NCBI GenBank assembly: GCA_903862425.1
Contig: CAIOYC010000019.1
Coordinates: 1-64,000, forward strand
Source: an uncultured Caulobacterales bacterium
GTDB taxonomy: Bacteria > Pseudomonadota > Alphaproteobacteria > Caulobacterales > Caulobacteraceae
DNA: 64,000 nucleotides
Direction: 5' to 3'
Under the pieces are notes generated by a model. The model made no database searches, was not told the origin of the DNA, and was given only the letters and a program-made list of their open reading frames with translations. The position numbers were made by a program, and so were the translations under genes. Below are positions 1 through 8,945 of the stretch, in pieces (position 1 is the first letter of the stretch; each line of letters begins with the position of its first letter).

Positions 1-422
1 GCCCCAGCCGCTCCGCCGTGCATGACGCGCGTCGCAGGCGCAGCGTATTATCCCGCTCGATCACCCCCCGCCGCCTCAATTCGGGCTGGATCCGTGAGCC
101 CTCCCCGGTGCGACGGGATGACGACAGAGAACCACGGCTCTGGGGCACCGGGGACAAATAAAGTTCAGCCGGCAGTTTATCCGCGCTTTCGACCCGGTCA
201 GCGCCTCCTCCACTTCCGTCACGCCCGGACTCGTTCCGGGCACCCATGGCGCGACGCTGGAGACATAACCTTCTGAAGACGCAAGTCCTTCACCCGCTCC
301 GCCCTCCGACCGCCCGGTGGATGGATGCCCGGAACGAGTCCGGGCATGACGGAGGGGGAGGCGTTGGGAGCGGGTGACTATCCCCGCTCTCTCCCCCGGA
401 TGAACGGGGCGCTATCCCCGCT
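1..422. other. Intergenic region without a convincing gene
   Basis: No reading frame here looks like a real protein: the possible ones are short, rich in Arg and Pro, and lack a ribosome binding site or a recognisable motif. The region contains an inverted repeat pair (216-247 and 321-352) and ends at the stop codon of the reverse-strand zapE gene. The 3' end or promoter of a gene outside the window could lie in the first 200 bases, but nothing visible supports one. Confidence 0.6.
216..352. repeat. REP/RPE-like inverted repeat pair
   Basis: Two 32-base arms, 216-247 and 321-352, are inverted copies that match at 30 of 32 positions. Each contains the smaller palindrome-like core CCCGGAACGAGTCCGGG or its complement. 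A related pair occurs at 17851-17930. Short GC-rich palindromes of this style, reading roughly 'GTCATGCCCGG...CCGGGCATCCAT', are familiar dispersed intergenic repeats in alphaproteobacteria. The arms could fold into a long hairpin in RNA and act as a bidirectional terminator or mRNA stabiliser. That role is inferred. Confidence 0.75.
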
Positions 423-1553
423 TCATTCCTCGCGGGTGGCTTCGATCCAGGCTTCGGAGCGCATTTCCTGCAGACGGGAGGCCGTGCGTTCGAATTCGAA
501 GGCGCCGGTCCCCTCGGGATACAGGGTCTCGGGTTCGGCTTCGGCCAGCACCACCAGCTTGGCCTTGGCTTCGTAGAGGGCGTCGATCAGGGTGACGAAG
601 CGGGCCGCCTCGTTGCGCTTGTCGGGCGACAGCACCGGCACGTCTTCGAGGAAGACGGTGTGGAAGCGCCCGGCCAGGGCCAGATAGTCCTGCGGCCCTA
701 GCGCCTGGGCGCACAGGCTGACGAAGCTGGACCGCAGATGCCCGCCCGCGGCGTGGGGCAGGCGCAGCTTGCGGCCCTGCACCTCCAGCGTGGCGCCGGT
801 CTCCTGCGATCCGTCGAGCAGGTTCTTCCACAGGGCGTCGAAGGCGGCCGCGGTCGCGGCGGTTACCGGCGCGAAATAGACCCGCGCCCCGCGCAGCCGG
901 TCGAGGCGGAAATCCTTCGGCCCCGCCACGCGCACCACCTGCAGCCGCGCCTTGATCAGGTCGATGAAGGGTTCGAACAGCTGGCGGTTGATGCCGTTGC
1001 GATAGAGGTCGTCCGGAGCCCGGTTGGAGGTGGCGACCACGATGACGCCCCGCGCGAACAGGGCCTCGAACAGGCGGCCCAGGATCATGGCGTCGGCGAT
1101 GTCGGTGACGTGGAATTCGTCGAAGCAGAGCAGGCGGGTCTCGCCGGCGATCTTCTCGGCCACGGCGACGATGGGGTCGTCGCTACCCTTCACGCCTGGA
1201 AAGGTCTCGCGCCTGGCGGCGGCGTCGCCGTTGCGCCAGAGGTCCACCAGCCGGTGGGTCTCGCCCATGAAGGCATGGAAGTGGGCCCGGCGCTTGCGCT
1301 GCACCGGGGCGCTATCGAAGAACAGGTCCATCAGCATGGACTTGCCCCGCCCCACCGGCCCCCAGAGATAGACGCCGCGCGGCGGTTCTTTCTTCCGGCC
1401 GAAGAAGGGCAGGGTGAAGCCGGGCTCGGCCAGGGCGTTGAGCTCGCCCTCCAGCCGGGAGAGCGCCTCGATCGCCTGCGCCTGGGCCGCGTCGGGGGTG
1501 ATTTCGCCCGAGGAAAGCTTCTGCTGATAGGCCGCGGCCACGGAGAGCGCCAT
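423..1553 (-). CDS. zapE: Cell division protein ZapE (AFG1-like ATPase)
   Basis: This 376-residue P-loop ATPase belongs to the ZapE/AFG1 family, which acts at the inner membrane and the division ring in bacteria and is related to mitochondrial Afg1/Lace1. The Walker A motif GPVGRGKS is at residues 65-72, just after a characteristic VYLWG strand. A Walker B-like LLCFDEF with the DEFHVTDIADAM signature follows in the middle of the protein, and an arginine-containing ATSNRAPDDLY motif comes after it. The length is normal for the family. The gene is divergent from dnaN and about 140 bp separate the two starts. The ribosome binding site is weak. Family assignment is secure; a role in this organism's division is inferred from E. 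coli ZapE. Confidence 0.93.
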   Translation of the reverse strand: MALSVAAAYQQKLSSGEITPDAAQAQAIEALSRLEGELNALAEPGFTLPFFGRKKEPPRGVYLWGPVGRGKSMLMDLFFDSAPVQRKRRAHFHAFMGETHRLVDLWRNGDAAARRETFPGVKGSDDPIVAVAEKIAGETRLLCFDEFHVTDIADAMILGRLFEALFARGVIVVATSNRAPDDLYRNGINRQLFEPFIDLIKARLQVVRVAGPKDFRLDRLRGARVYFAPVTAATAAAFDALWKNLLDGSQETGATLEVQGRKLRLPHAAGGHLRSSFVSLCAQALGPQDYLALAGRFHTVFLEDVPVLSPDKRNEAARFVTLIDALYEAKAKLVVLAEAEPETLYPEGTGAFEFERTASRLQEMRSEAWIEATREE

Positions 1554-1693
1554 GGGCCGGTCCTGTGGCCGATGAAAGCCTGTGAAGCAAGCCGCCCGAT
1601 AGGCTAGAGCGCCCTTCCCCAGCGGCCAGAATCCGTTAGTGTCCTTCGTCCAATGCCCGCCGCCCGTGCGGCCGCTTTCGTCTGGACGACCCT

Positions 1694-2812
1694 ATGAAGC
1701 TCACCATCGAGCGCCAGTCGCTGATCAAGGCCCTCGGCCACGTGCAGAGCGTGGTGGAGCGGCGCAACACCATCCCGATCCTGTCCAATGTGCTGCTCTC
1801 GGCGGACAAGGGTGGGTTGTCGTTCTCCGCCACCGATCTCGACATGGAGATCGTGGACGAGACCAATGCCGAGGTGAACGTCTCCGGCCAGATCACCGCG
1901 CCCGCCCATACCCTTTACGAGATCGTGCGCAAGCTGCCCGAGGGGGCGGAGGTGGAGTTGAAGTTCCAGGGCGAGGATCCGCGCCTGTCCATCGCCGCGG
2001 GCCGCTCCAAGTTCAACCTGCCGGTCCTGCCCGCCGGGGACTTCCCGGTCATGTCGTCCGACGGCCTGTCGCCGCGCATCACGGTGGATACCGAGGCCCT
2101 GATCCGGCTGATCGACAAGACCCGCTTCGCCATCTCGACGGAAGAGACGCGCTATTACCTGAACGGCCTCTATGTCCACACGGTGATGGAGGACGGCGAG
2201 GCCAAGCTGCGCGCCGTGGCCACCGACGGTCACCGCCTGGCCCTGGCCGAGATGCCGGCGCCGGAGGGGGCGCTGGGCCTGCCTGGCGTGATCGTGCCGC
2301 GCAAGACCATCAGCGAGGCCCGCCGCCTGCTCGACGACGCGGGCGAGAACGTGGAGCTGCAGCTTTCCACCGCCAAGGTGCGGTTCGAGTTCGGCCGCGC
2401 GGCGCTGACCTCCAAGGTGATCGATGGCTCCTTCCCCGACTATATGCGGGTGATCCCCAAGGGCAACGACAAGGTCGTGCGCATCGATAACGGCCTGTTC
2501 GCCCAGGCGGTGGACCGGGTGGCGACAATCTCCGCCGAGAAGTCCCGCTCGGTGAAGCTGGCCATCGAGAGCGGCAAGCTGACCCTGACCGTGCGCAACA
2601 TGGAGGCCGGTCAGGCGGTGGAGGAGATCGAGATCGAGTATGACGGAGACTCGTTCGAGATCGGCTTCAACGCCCGCTACCTCCTCGACGTGTGCGGCCA
2701 GATCGGCGGCGAGATCATGGAACTGCGCTTCGCCGACCCCGCCTCGCCCACCCTGGTGATCGACCCCACCGACCCCGGCGTGCGCTACGTGCTGATGCCG
2801 CTGCGGGTGTAG
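1694..2812 (+). CDS. dnaN: DNA polymerase III beta sliding clamp
   Basis: The product, 372 residues, is the ring-shaped processivity clamp of DNA polymerase III, which also serves as a landing platform for repair and initiation-control proteins. It opens with the typical MKLTIER followed by the RRNTIPILSNVLL segment and the ATDLDMEI motif of domain 1, and ends with the YVLMPLRV motif conserved in clamps. Length and ends are normal, so it is complete. It is not followed here by recF, its classical neighbour. Instead a lower-GC small gene starts 3 bp downstream. The start is the only ATG in a good position, 15 bases after the CGTCTGG stretch. Confidence 0.98.
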   Translation: MKLTIERQSLIKALGHVQSVVERRNTIPILSNVLLSADKGGLSFSATDLDMEIVDETNAEVNVSGQITAPAHTLYEIVRKLPEGAEVELKFQGEDPRLSIAAGRSKFNLPVLPAGDFPVMSSDGLSPRITVDTEALIRLIDKTRFAISTEETRYYLNGLYVHTVMEDGEAKLRAVATDGHRLALAEMPAPEGALGLPGVIVPRKTISEARRLLDDAGENVELQLSTAKVRFEFGRAALTSKVIDGSFPDYMRVIPKGNDKVVRIDNGLFAQAVDRVATISAEKSRSVKLAIESGKLTLTVRNMEAGQAVEEIEIEYDGDSFEIGFNARYLLDVCGQIGGEIMELRFADPASPTLVIDPTDPGVRYVLMPLRV

Positions 2813-2815
2813 GAC

Positions 2816-3295
2816 TTGGTCGTCAGCTACGATCCGCGCAAAACGCTGGGCATGCTGGCGTTATGTCCCGTCCTTGCCTTACTCGGATGGTTCGTGCTCA
2901 CCCACCCCGATACTCGTCATAGCTCCCGTTACTTTCCTGTCGAGATCATTTTAGCCGGATGGGTATGTATCATCGGGGCCGGTTTCGGATTTGTCGTGGG
3001 GATATTCAGACTACTGGGGCGTGTCGCGCTACGGCTAGATGAAAGAGGCTTCGACATTCTCTACCCGCCGCTGAACCCCAGAAGGATAGAGTGGGGGAAT
3101 GTGGAAGGATTTCGTATTCAGCAAATCCGTCAAATCAAGTTCGTGAAATGCAAAATTCGAACTGGAAAGACGACACTTGCCTCGGTTCGTGGAGATGCAG
3201 ACGCTCGCGAAATCAGCCTGCCCACATTTCTGACTCGCCCACCAGAGCGCGTAGTTGAGCTTATGGAAGAGTGGCGAACACGTTATAGTGGGTGA
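2816..3295 (+). CDS. Small membrane protein, STM3941-like
   Basis: This 159-residue protein starts with TTG immediately after dnaN. It has two hydrophobic segments (about residues 13-30 and 42-68), then a soluble C-terminal part with alternating hydrophobic strands, including [11 protein letters not shown], resembling the PH-like fold of the STM3941 group of bacterial membrane proteins. The function is unknown. The base composition is visibly lower in GC than in dnaN or the following aldolase, with many AT-ending codons, suggesting recent acquisition. A later ATG at residue 13 would remove part of the first membrane segment, so the TTG is preferred. The family name is recalled from sequence appearance and is moderately sure. 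Confidence 0.7.
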   Translation: MVVSYDPRKTLGMLALCPVLALLGWFVLTHPDTRHSSRYFPVEIILAGWVCIIGAGFGFVVGIFRLLGRVALRLDERGFDILYPPLNPRRIEWGNVEGFRIQQIRQIKFVKCKIRTGKTTLASVRGDADAREISLPTFLTRPPERVVELMEEWRTRYSG

Positions 3296-3314
3296 GCACC
3301 TAGGGAATCGGATC

Positions 3315-3968
3315 ATGCAGATCTTCATCGATACCGCCGAGATCTCGCTTCTGAAGGAGCTGCACGAGACCGGGCTGGTGGACGGGGTGACGACCAATCC
3401 CTCGCTGATCGCCAAGTCGGGCCGCAACTTCCTGGAGGCGATCAAGGAGATCGCCGAGCTGATCCCCGGCCCCATCTCCGCCGAAGTCGCCGCCACCGAC
3501 GCCCCGACCATGATCAAGGAGGGGGAGAAGCTTTCCGCCATCGCCTCCAACGTGGTGGTCAAGCTGCCGCTGACCTTCGAGGGGCTGAAGGCCTGCGCTC
3601 ATTTCGCGAGCCAGGGGATCATGACCAATGTCACCCTGTGCTTCTCCGTCACCCAGGCCCTGTTGGCGGCCAAGGCGGGCGCCACCTATGTCTCGCCCTT
3701 CGTCGGGCGACTGGACGATATGGGGTTCAACGGCATGGAGCTGATCGAAGAGATCCGCGCCGTCTACGACACCTATGGTTACGAGACCGAAATCCTCGCC
3801 GCCTCCATCCGCAGCGATGCCCATGTCAAGGCTGCGGCCCTGGCCGGAGCGGACTGTGCGACCATACCGCCCGCCGTGTTCAAGACCCTCGTCAAGCACC
3901 CGTTAACCGACAAGGGGCTTGAACAGTTCGTGAGCGACTGGAAGGGCACGGGCCAGTCCATTCTGTAG
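3315..3968 (+). CDS. fsa: Fructose-6-phosphate aldolase / transaldolase-like (TalC type)
   Basis: This 217-residue TIM-barrel enzyme belongs to the short transaldolase/FSA subfamily and transfers or splits a dihydroxyacetone unit via a Schiff base. [10 protein letters not shown], the [12 protein letters not shown] loop, VVVKLPLT with the Schiff-base lysine at about residue 83, and the TNVTLCFS strand are all characteristic. The start at 3315 is chosen because homologues begin exactly at MQIFIDTA; upstream in-frame codons overlap the preceding gene and are not conserved in type. Small transaldolases and FSA cannot be separated by eye, so the true reaction (transaldolase in the pentose phosphate pathway or fructose-6-phosphate aldolase) is open. 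Confidence 0.92.
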   Translation: MQIFIDTAEISLLKELHETGLVDGVTTNPSLIAKSGRNFLEAIKEIAELIPGPISAEVAATDAPTMIKEGEKLSAIASNVVVKLPLTFEGLKACAHFASQGIMTNVTLCFSVTQALLAAKAGATYVSPFVGRLDDMGFNGMELIEEIRAVYDTYGYETEILAASIRSDAHVKAAALAGADCATIPPAVFKTLVKHPLTDKGLEQFVSDWKGTGQSIL

Positions 3969-3981
3969 TTTGGGGGCGTGG

Positions 3982-4662
3982 GTGAGCGGATCGGCTGAGC
4001 TGGACATGCTGGACGAGACCCCCGAGGGCTGGGCGGCGGCGCGCGCGCTGCTCCTGGCCCATCCCGACCTGATCAAGGGCGACGACGCCTTGATGCGCAG
4101 CCTCGGCGTCAAGCCCGCCAATATCGTCGAGTTCGGTCCGGCCGCCCTGGCGCGCCTCGAAGCCGCCCGCGCCCGCGAGACCACCGCGCGGCAGGAGATC
4201 GAGTCCCTGGCCCGGGCCAATTTCCACGCCCAGTCCCAGACTCACGCCCTGATCGTGGATCTGCTGGAATCGCGCAACAACGCCGACCTCGCCCGCCGGG
4301 TGCAGCAGGCGGCGGAGGAGCGCTTCGGCCTCATCGCCGGCGCCATCGCCGTGGAAGGGCCCGGCCGCACGCCCGTGGGCTGGCACAGCCTGCCGCCCGG
4401 CATGATCGACATGATCCTCGGCGACGCCAACGCCCGGATGGGGCCGGTGATCGCCGCCGCCGACCTGTTCGGGCCGCTGGCGGACGAAGTGAAGAGCATG
4501 GCCCTGGTGCGCATGGCCGTCTGGTCGCCGCTGAGGCAAGGCGTGCTGGCTTTCGGCTCGACCGAGCCCGACGGCTTCACCCGCGACATGGGCGCCGAAC
4601 TGGTCGCCTTCCTGGCCCGCGTGGTCGAACGCACGGCCGAACGATGGCCGCCGCTGAGTTAG
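3982..4662 (+). CDS. DUF484 family protein
   Basis: The product is about 226 residues and belongs to the DUF484 family, a GAF-like fold of unknown function commonly encoded next to xerC in proteobacteria, as here. The N-terminal part has the typical 'LLAHPDLI' helix followed by a helical EAARARETTARQEIESLARAN stretch, then a GAF-like domain ending in GVLAFGS. A GTG at 3982, preceded by GGGGG, is chosen as start; a TTG at 3970 is an alternative. Its last 19 bases overlap xerC, which argues for translational coupling. A regulatory link to XerC-dependent dimer resolution is inferred from conserved neighbourhood only. Confidence 0.85.
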   Translation: MSGSAELDMLDETPEGWAAARALLLAHPDLIKGDDALMRSLGVKPANIVEFGPAALARLEAARARETTARQEIESLARANFHAQSQTHALIVDLLESRNNADLARRVQQAAEERFGLIAGAIAVEGPGRTPVGWHSLPPGMIDMILGDANARMGPVIAAADLFGPLADEVKSMALVRMAVWSPLRQGVLAFGSTEPDGFTRDMGAELVAFLARVVERTAERWPPLS

Positions 4663-5600
4663 CGACAAGCGCGCTGGCCACCAGCCCCGCCGGCGCCGCT
4701 CTGGAGCAGTTCCTGGGCTATCTGGCGCAGGAACGGCGCGCCTCGCCGCGCACGCTGGAAAGCTATCGGCACGGCTGCCAGGCCTATCTCGGCTTCCTCA
4801 CCGCCCATCGCGGCGGCGCGCCGACCGCCGGGGCGCTGACGGGCGTAACCCCGGCGGAGGTGCGCGCCTTTCTCGCTCATCGGCGCGGCGACGAGGGCGG
4901 GGCGCTGCAGCCGCGCTCGCTGAGCCAGAACCTCTCCGCCGTGCGCTCCTTCCACCGCTGGCTCGACCGGCGCTGCGGCCTGCCCAATGCGGCCCTGGCC
5001 CTCGTGCGCGGCCCCAAGATCAAGCCCACCGCGCCGCGTCCGGTGAACATCGACCAGGCGCGGGGCCTGATCACCGAGACCGCCGAGCAGGAGGAGCGCG
5101 AACCCTGGGAGCAGGCGCGCGACGCCGCCGTGCTGACCCTGCTTTATGGCTGCGGCCTGCGGATTTCCGAGGCCCTGTCGCTCACCGCCCGCGATGCGCC
5201 GCTGGCCGAGACCCTGCGCATCACCGGCAAGGGCGGCAAAACGCGGATCGTCCCGGTGCTGCCCATGGTGCGCGACGCGGTGGAGGAATACCGGCGCCAG
5301 GCGCCGTTTCCGCTGGACGCTGACCTGGCCCTGTTCCGAGCCAGGCGCGGCGGCGCCCTCAGCCCCCGGCACGTGCAGGCGACCATGGCCCTGCTGCGCG
5401 GACGGCTCGGCCTGCCGGACTCGGCCACGCCGCACGCCCTGCGCCACTCCTTCGCCACCCACCTGCTCGGCGCAGGGGCGGATCTGCGCGTGATCCAGGA
5501 ACTGCTCGGCCATGCTTCCCTTTCCACCACCCAGAAATACACGGCGGTGGATGCGGCTGGACTGATGGCCATCTACGCGCAGGCGCACCCACGGGCCTAG
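4644..5600 (+). CDS. xerC: Tyrosine recombinase XerC
   Basis: This is a 318-residue site-specific recombinase. With XerD it resolves chromosome dimers at dif near the terminus, coupled to division through FtsK. The N-terminal SAM-like core-binding domain covers roughly residues 15-110 and the catalytic domain residues 135-310. The catalytic set is complete: Arg173 in GCGLRISEAL, Lys196/199 in GKGGKTR, His264 and Arg267 in HALRHSF, His290 in LLGHASLSTT, and the nucleophile Tyr299. The gene overlaps DUF484 by 19 bases, a classical pairing that supports chromosomal XerC over a phage or integron integrase. Confidence 0.95.
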   Translation: MAAAELATSALATSPAGAALEQFLGYLAQERRASPRTLESYRHGCQAYLGFLTAHRGGAPTAGALTGVTPAEVRAFLAHRRGDEGGALQPRSLSQNLSAVRSFHRWLDRRCGLPNAALALVRGPKIKPTAPRPVNIDQARGLITETAEQEEREPWEQARDAAVLTLLYGCGLRISEALSLTARDAPLAETLRITGKGGKTRIVPVLPMVRDAVEEYRRQAPFPLDADLALFRARRGGALSPRHVQATMALLRGRLGLPDSATPHALRHSFATHLLGAGADLRVIQELLGHASLSTTQKYTAVDAAGLMAIYAQAHPRA

Positions 5601-5619
5601 CTCATGGTATGAGCGCGCC

Positions 5620-6669
5620 GTGAAGGACTATCGCCCTCTTATCCGCGCCCGAGCGCTGGAGCTCGGCTTCGACGCCTGCGCCTTCACGCCGGTCGGCGAG
5701 GCGTGGCCGGCCTCCGCGCGCCTATACGAGTTCGTCGAGGCGGGTCGGCACGGCGAAATGGACTGGATCGAGACCACCCGCGAGCGCCGCGCCCATCCCA
5801 CGGCCATGTGGGGCGAGGCGCGGTCGGCCATCGTGCTCGGCATGAATTACGGCCCGGACACCGATCCCTTGGCGGCGCTGGCCAACAAGGATCGCGCCGC
5901 CATCTCGGTCTATGCGCAGGGCGACGACTATCACGCGGTGATCAAGGGCCGGCTGAAGACCCTGGCCGACTTCGCCAAGTCCCGCGCGGGCGGGCGCAAC
6001 AAGGTGTTCGTAGATACGGCGCCCCTGATGGAGAAGCCGCTGGCCGAGGCGGCGGGACTGGGCTGGCAGGGCAAGCACACCAATCTGGTCTCGCGCGAAT
6101 TCGGCTCCTGGCTGTTCCTCGGCTCGATCCTGACCACCCTCGACCTCGCCACCGAACCCGTTGAGCCGGGAAGCTGCGGCTCCTGCCAAGCCTGCCTCGA
6201 CGTGTGCCCGACCGACGCCTTCCCCGCGCCCTACCAGCTCGATGCGCGCAAATGCCTGTCCTATCTGACCATCGAGTTCACCGGTCCCTGGCCGGAAGCC
6301 TACCGCGCGGCGATGGGAAACCGGGTCTATGGCTGCGACGACTGCCTTGCCGTCTGTCCGTGGAACAAGTTCGCCGCCGTGGCGAGGGAGAGCCGGCTGA
6401 GGGCGCATGCGGCCCTGCGCCAACCGGCCCTGGCCGACCTCGTGGCGTTGGACGACGCAGCGTTTCGCAAGTTCTTCGCCCGCTCGCCGGTGAAGCGCAT
6501 CGGCGTGAACCAGTTTCGCCGCAATGTCCTCTACGCCCTGGGCAATTCTGGCGATCTGGCCTTGCAGGAGGTAGTGCAGCCCTGGCTATCCGACCCAGAC
6601 CCGGTGGTGGCCGACGCGGCGGCCTGGGCGACGGCGCGGCTCAATAGGGGTGGGCCGCCTTCATCTTGA
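5620..6669 (+). CDS. queG: Epoxyqueuosine reductase
   Basis: This 349-residue cobalamin-dependent iron-sulfur enzyme catalyses the last step of queuosine synthesis, reducing epoxyqueuosine in tRNA to queuosine. Two [4Fe-4S] motifs are visible: Cys186-x2-Cys189-x2-Cys192-x3-Cys196, and Cys239/Cys242/Cys246 with Cys212 between the groups. The conserved aspartate of VDTAPLMEK is at about residue 132. A HEAT-like tail follows (FRRNVLYALGN ... DPDPVVADAAAWA). The start is a GTG at 5620; ATGs just upstream are out of frame. The 3' end overlaps the convergent MarC gene by 29 bp. Confidence 0.95.
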   Translation: MKDYRPLIRARALELGFDACAFTPVGEAWPASARLYEFVEAGRHGEMDWIETTRERRAHPTAMWGEARSAIVLGMNYGPDTDPLAALANKDRAAISVYAQGDDYHAVIKGRLKTLADFAKSRAGGRNKVFVDTAPLMEKPLAEAAGLGWQGKHTNLVSREFGSWLFLGSILTTLDLATEPVEPGSCGSCQACLDVCPTDAFPAPYQLDARKCLSYLTIEFTGPWPEAYRAAMGNRVYGCDDCLAVCPWNKFAAVARESRLRAHAALRQPALADLVALDDAAFRKFFARSPVKRIGVNQFRRNVLYALGNSGDLALQEVVQPWLSDPDPVVADAAAWATARLNRGGPPSS

Positions 6670-7336
6670 TGATGCCGCCGGTGGCGTCGGCCAGACCGAC
6701 GATGACGAACTGCACCGCCAGGGCGCACAGGATCAGCCCCAAAATTCGCACCACGATGGTCATGCCGATCTTGCCGAGCGCCCTGGAGATCAGTCCGGAT
6801 AGCACGAAGGCGATCATGATGGTCAGCGAGATGGCGCCGATGGCGGCGATGCCCGCCACCCGTCCCGACCAGCCGGCCCGCGCGGTCTCCGCCGCATAGA
6901 TGATCACCGCCGAGATCGCGCCGGGGCCGATCAACAGCGGCATGCCGAACGGCACGATCAGTCGCTCGAAGTGCTTCCTTGCATAGCGGCCCGGATTTTT
7001 GACCGCTTCCAGGTCTCCGGGTCCGGCGGCGGGTTCGAACTTGGCGGTGAAGTCGTCCCGCGCCATCTCAAGCCCGAGCAGGAACAGCATGATCCCCCCC
7101 GCGATGCGGAAGGCCGGCATGGAGATGCCGAAATACTGCAGCAGACCCACGCCGGTAAAATAGAAGAAGGTCAGGAAGGCGAAGGCGAAGATCGAGATGT
7201 AGACGGCGATGCGTCGGCGCGGCGCCTCGGCGATCCCCACCGTCGCGGCGGCGAACAGGGGGATGTTGCCGACCGGGTCGATCAGGGCGAACAGCGCCAC
7301 GAAGAAGTTGACCGCCAGGCCGACCTCGATCATCAT
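6641..7336 (-). CDS. MarC family integral membrane protein
   Basis: The product has 231 residues and about six hydrophobic membrane segments, with the conserved FFVALFALIDPVGNIPLF opening and the FGMPLLIGPGAIS loop typical of MarC/NAAT proteins of the inner membrane. The family was named after the multiple-antibiotic-resistance locus, but a role in resistance is not supported; some members have been proposed to transport neutral amino acids. It is convergent with queG (29-bp overlap) and divergent from pyrF, with about 90 bp between starts. Two adjacent ATG codons make the exact start ambiguous by one residue. Confidence 0.9.
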   Translation of the reverse strand: MMIEVGLAVNFFVALFALIDPVGNIPLFAAATVGIAEAPRRRIAVYISIFAFAFLTFFYFTGVGLLQYFGISMPAFRIAGGIMLFLLGLEMARDDFTAKFEPAAGPGDLEAVKNPGRYARKHFERLIVPFGMPLLIGPGAISAVIIYAAETARAGWSGRVAGIAAIGAISLTIMIAFVLSGLISRALGKIGMTIVVRILGLILCALAVQFVIVGLADATGGIIKMKAAHPY

Positions 7337-7423
7337 TTCCGCTCAGCCCAATCCAATCACGTCACCCGCGCGCACGGCCTTATGCCTGCTCATCGCGCGC
7401 GCCGCCACACCCGGAGAGAACCC

Positions 7424-8131
7424 ATGGCTGACCCCCGCCTGATCGCCGCCCTCGATGTACCCACCCGCGGCGACGCCGAGGCCATGGTGGAGCGGCTGGG
7501 CGACAGCGTATCCTTCTACAAGGTCGGGCTGCAGCTTCTGGCCACCGACGGCATGGCCATGGCCAAGGACCTGAAGCGGCGCGGGCGGCAGGTGTTCCTG
7601 GACTGGAAGCTGCATGACATCGGCGCGACGGTGGAAAAGGCCGCCGCCGCCATCGCCGCCACCGGCGCCGCGGATCTGCTGACCGTCCATGCCGAACCGC
7701 AGGTGATGCGCGCGGCGGTGCGGGGCCGGGCCGGGGCGGGCTATATGAAAATCCTCGGCGTCACGGTGCTCACCAGCCTTGGCGAGGATGACCTGAAGGA
7801 CCTCGGCTACGGCCTCGGTGTCGAGGCGCTGGTGGAGCGGCGCATCAGGCAGGCCATCGATGCGGGGCTCGACGGGGTGGTGGCGAGCCCGCACGAGGCG
7901 GCCATGGCGCGCCGCATCGCCGGCAAGGGGTTTCTGGTGGTCACCCCCGGCGTGCGTCCCGGCTGGGCCAAGGCCGACGATCAGGCCCGCGCCCTCACTC
8001 CGTCCGAAGCCCTCGCCGCCGGCGCCAGCCATCTCGTGGTCGGCCGCCCCATCACCGCCGCCAACGACCCCAAGGACGCCGCGGACCGCATCGTCGAGGA
8101 GATGAGCGACGGGGTGATGGCTTCGGCCTGA
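7424..8131 (+). CDS. pyrF: Orotidine 5'-phosphate decarboxylase
   Basis: The product is a 235-residue TIM-barrel enzyme that makes UMP from OMP in the last step of de novo pyrimidine synthesis. The catalytic network is visible: Lys33 in VSFYKVG and Asp60-x-Lys62-x-x-Asp65 in FLDWKLHDIGATV. The phosphate loop PGVRPGW and the C-terminal ASHLVVGRPIT signature are present. The ATG at 7424 is preceded by GGAGAG and matches the normal family start; a longer in-frame extension upstream lacks homologous features. It lies upstream of, but is probably not co-transcribed with, tolQ (130-bp gap). Confidence 0.97.
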   Translation: MADPRLIAALDVPTRGDAEAMVERLGDSVSFYKVGLQLLATDGMAMAKDLKRRGRQVFLDWKLHDIGATVEKAAAAIAATGAADLLTVHAEPQVMRAAVRGRAGAGYMKILGVTVLTSLGEDDLKDLGYGLGVEALVERRIRQAIDAGLDGVVASPHEAAMARRIAGKGFLVVTPGVRPGWAKADDQARALTPSEALAAGASHLVVGRPITAANDPKDAADRIVEEMSDGVMASA

Positions 8132-8261
8132 CAGCCGATCACAGGGCAGGATGAGGCGAAAAGGAGCGCCTGGGCGGCATCAGGGCGGAGTCGGCTCGCG
8201 CGCCATAGTTTCGGCGCACGGTCTTTGTTAGGACGGTGGCGTTCTTGCCGCCGGAGCTCCG

Positions 8262-8945
8262 ATGAACGCCGACAACATCTCCATCGTCTCGTCCTTCCTG
8301 CACGCGGACTGGGTGGTGAAGCTCGTGATGATCGGGCTGGCGGGGGCCTCGCTGTGGTCGTGGGCGATCATCATCGACAAGGCCTTCCGGTTCAGCGCCC
8401 TGAACCGCGCCGCGGACCGCTTCGAGGATCAGGTCTCCTCCGGCCGGTCGCTGGAGGACATCGCCGCCCAGGCGGGCGAGAACCCGACCCAGCCCTTGCC
8501 GCGCATGCTGCAATCGGCCCTGCGCGAATGGCGCGAGGCGCGCCGCGCCGGCCTGAACGACACCCAGACCGCGCTCCTGGTCCAGCGCATCGACCGATCG
8601 CTCGAGTCCACCGTCGCCCGTGAAGCCGGACGGGTGGAGGACGGCCTCGGCACCCTCGCCATCGTCGCCACCGCCTCGCCCTTCGTGGGCCTGTTCGGCA
8701 CCGTCTGGGGCATCATGAGCGCCTTCCAGGCCATTGCCGTGCAGAAGAACACCAACCTGACCGTGGTGGCGCCGGCCATCTCCCAGGCCCTGTTCGCCAC
8801 CGCCGTGGGTTTGGCCGCCGCCATCCCGGCCTATATCGCCTATAACAAGTACTCCACCGACGCGGCCAAGTTCACCGCCCGCCTGGAAGCCTTCGCCGAC
8901 GACCTCGCCGCCGCCGTGACGCGCCGGCTTGGGGGCGCCGCCTGA
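8262..8945 (+). CDS. tolQ: Tol-Pal system proton channel subunit TolQ
   Basis: The product is a 227-residue inner membrane protein related to ExbB and MotA. With TolR it forms the proton-driven motor of the Tol-Pal system that pulls the outer membrane inward during division. Three membrane helices are visible (about residues 16-36, 130-155 and 165-190), with the conserved [14 protein letters not shown] motif in the second and the [19 protein letters not shown] segment in the third. It is the first gene of the operon; GGAG lies just upstream of the ATG. The thioesterase ybgC, which often precedes tolQ, is absent. It is coupled to tolR by a one-base TGATG overlap. Confidence 0.97.
   Translation: MNADNISIVSSFLHADWVVKLVMIGLAGASLWSWAIIIDKAFRFSALNRAADRFEDQVSSGRSLEDIAAQAGENPTQPLPRMLQSALREWREARRAGLNDTQTALLVQRIDRSLESTVAREAGRVEDGLGTLAIVATASPFVGLFGTVWGIMSAFQAIAVQKNTNLTVVAPAISQALFATAVGLAAAIPAYIAYNKYSTDAAKFTARLEAFADDLAAAVTRRLGGAA

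Noticed and set aside
22-576. Two short forward reading frames at 22-276 and 325-576
   Set aside because: They are Arg/Pro-rich, lack ribosome binding sites, overlap the inverted repeat or the zapE 3' end, and resemble nothing known.
3255-3314. Upstream extension of the aldolase gene
   Set aside because: It overlaps the preceding gene, and homologues start at MQIFIDTA at 3315.
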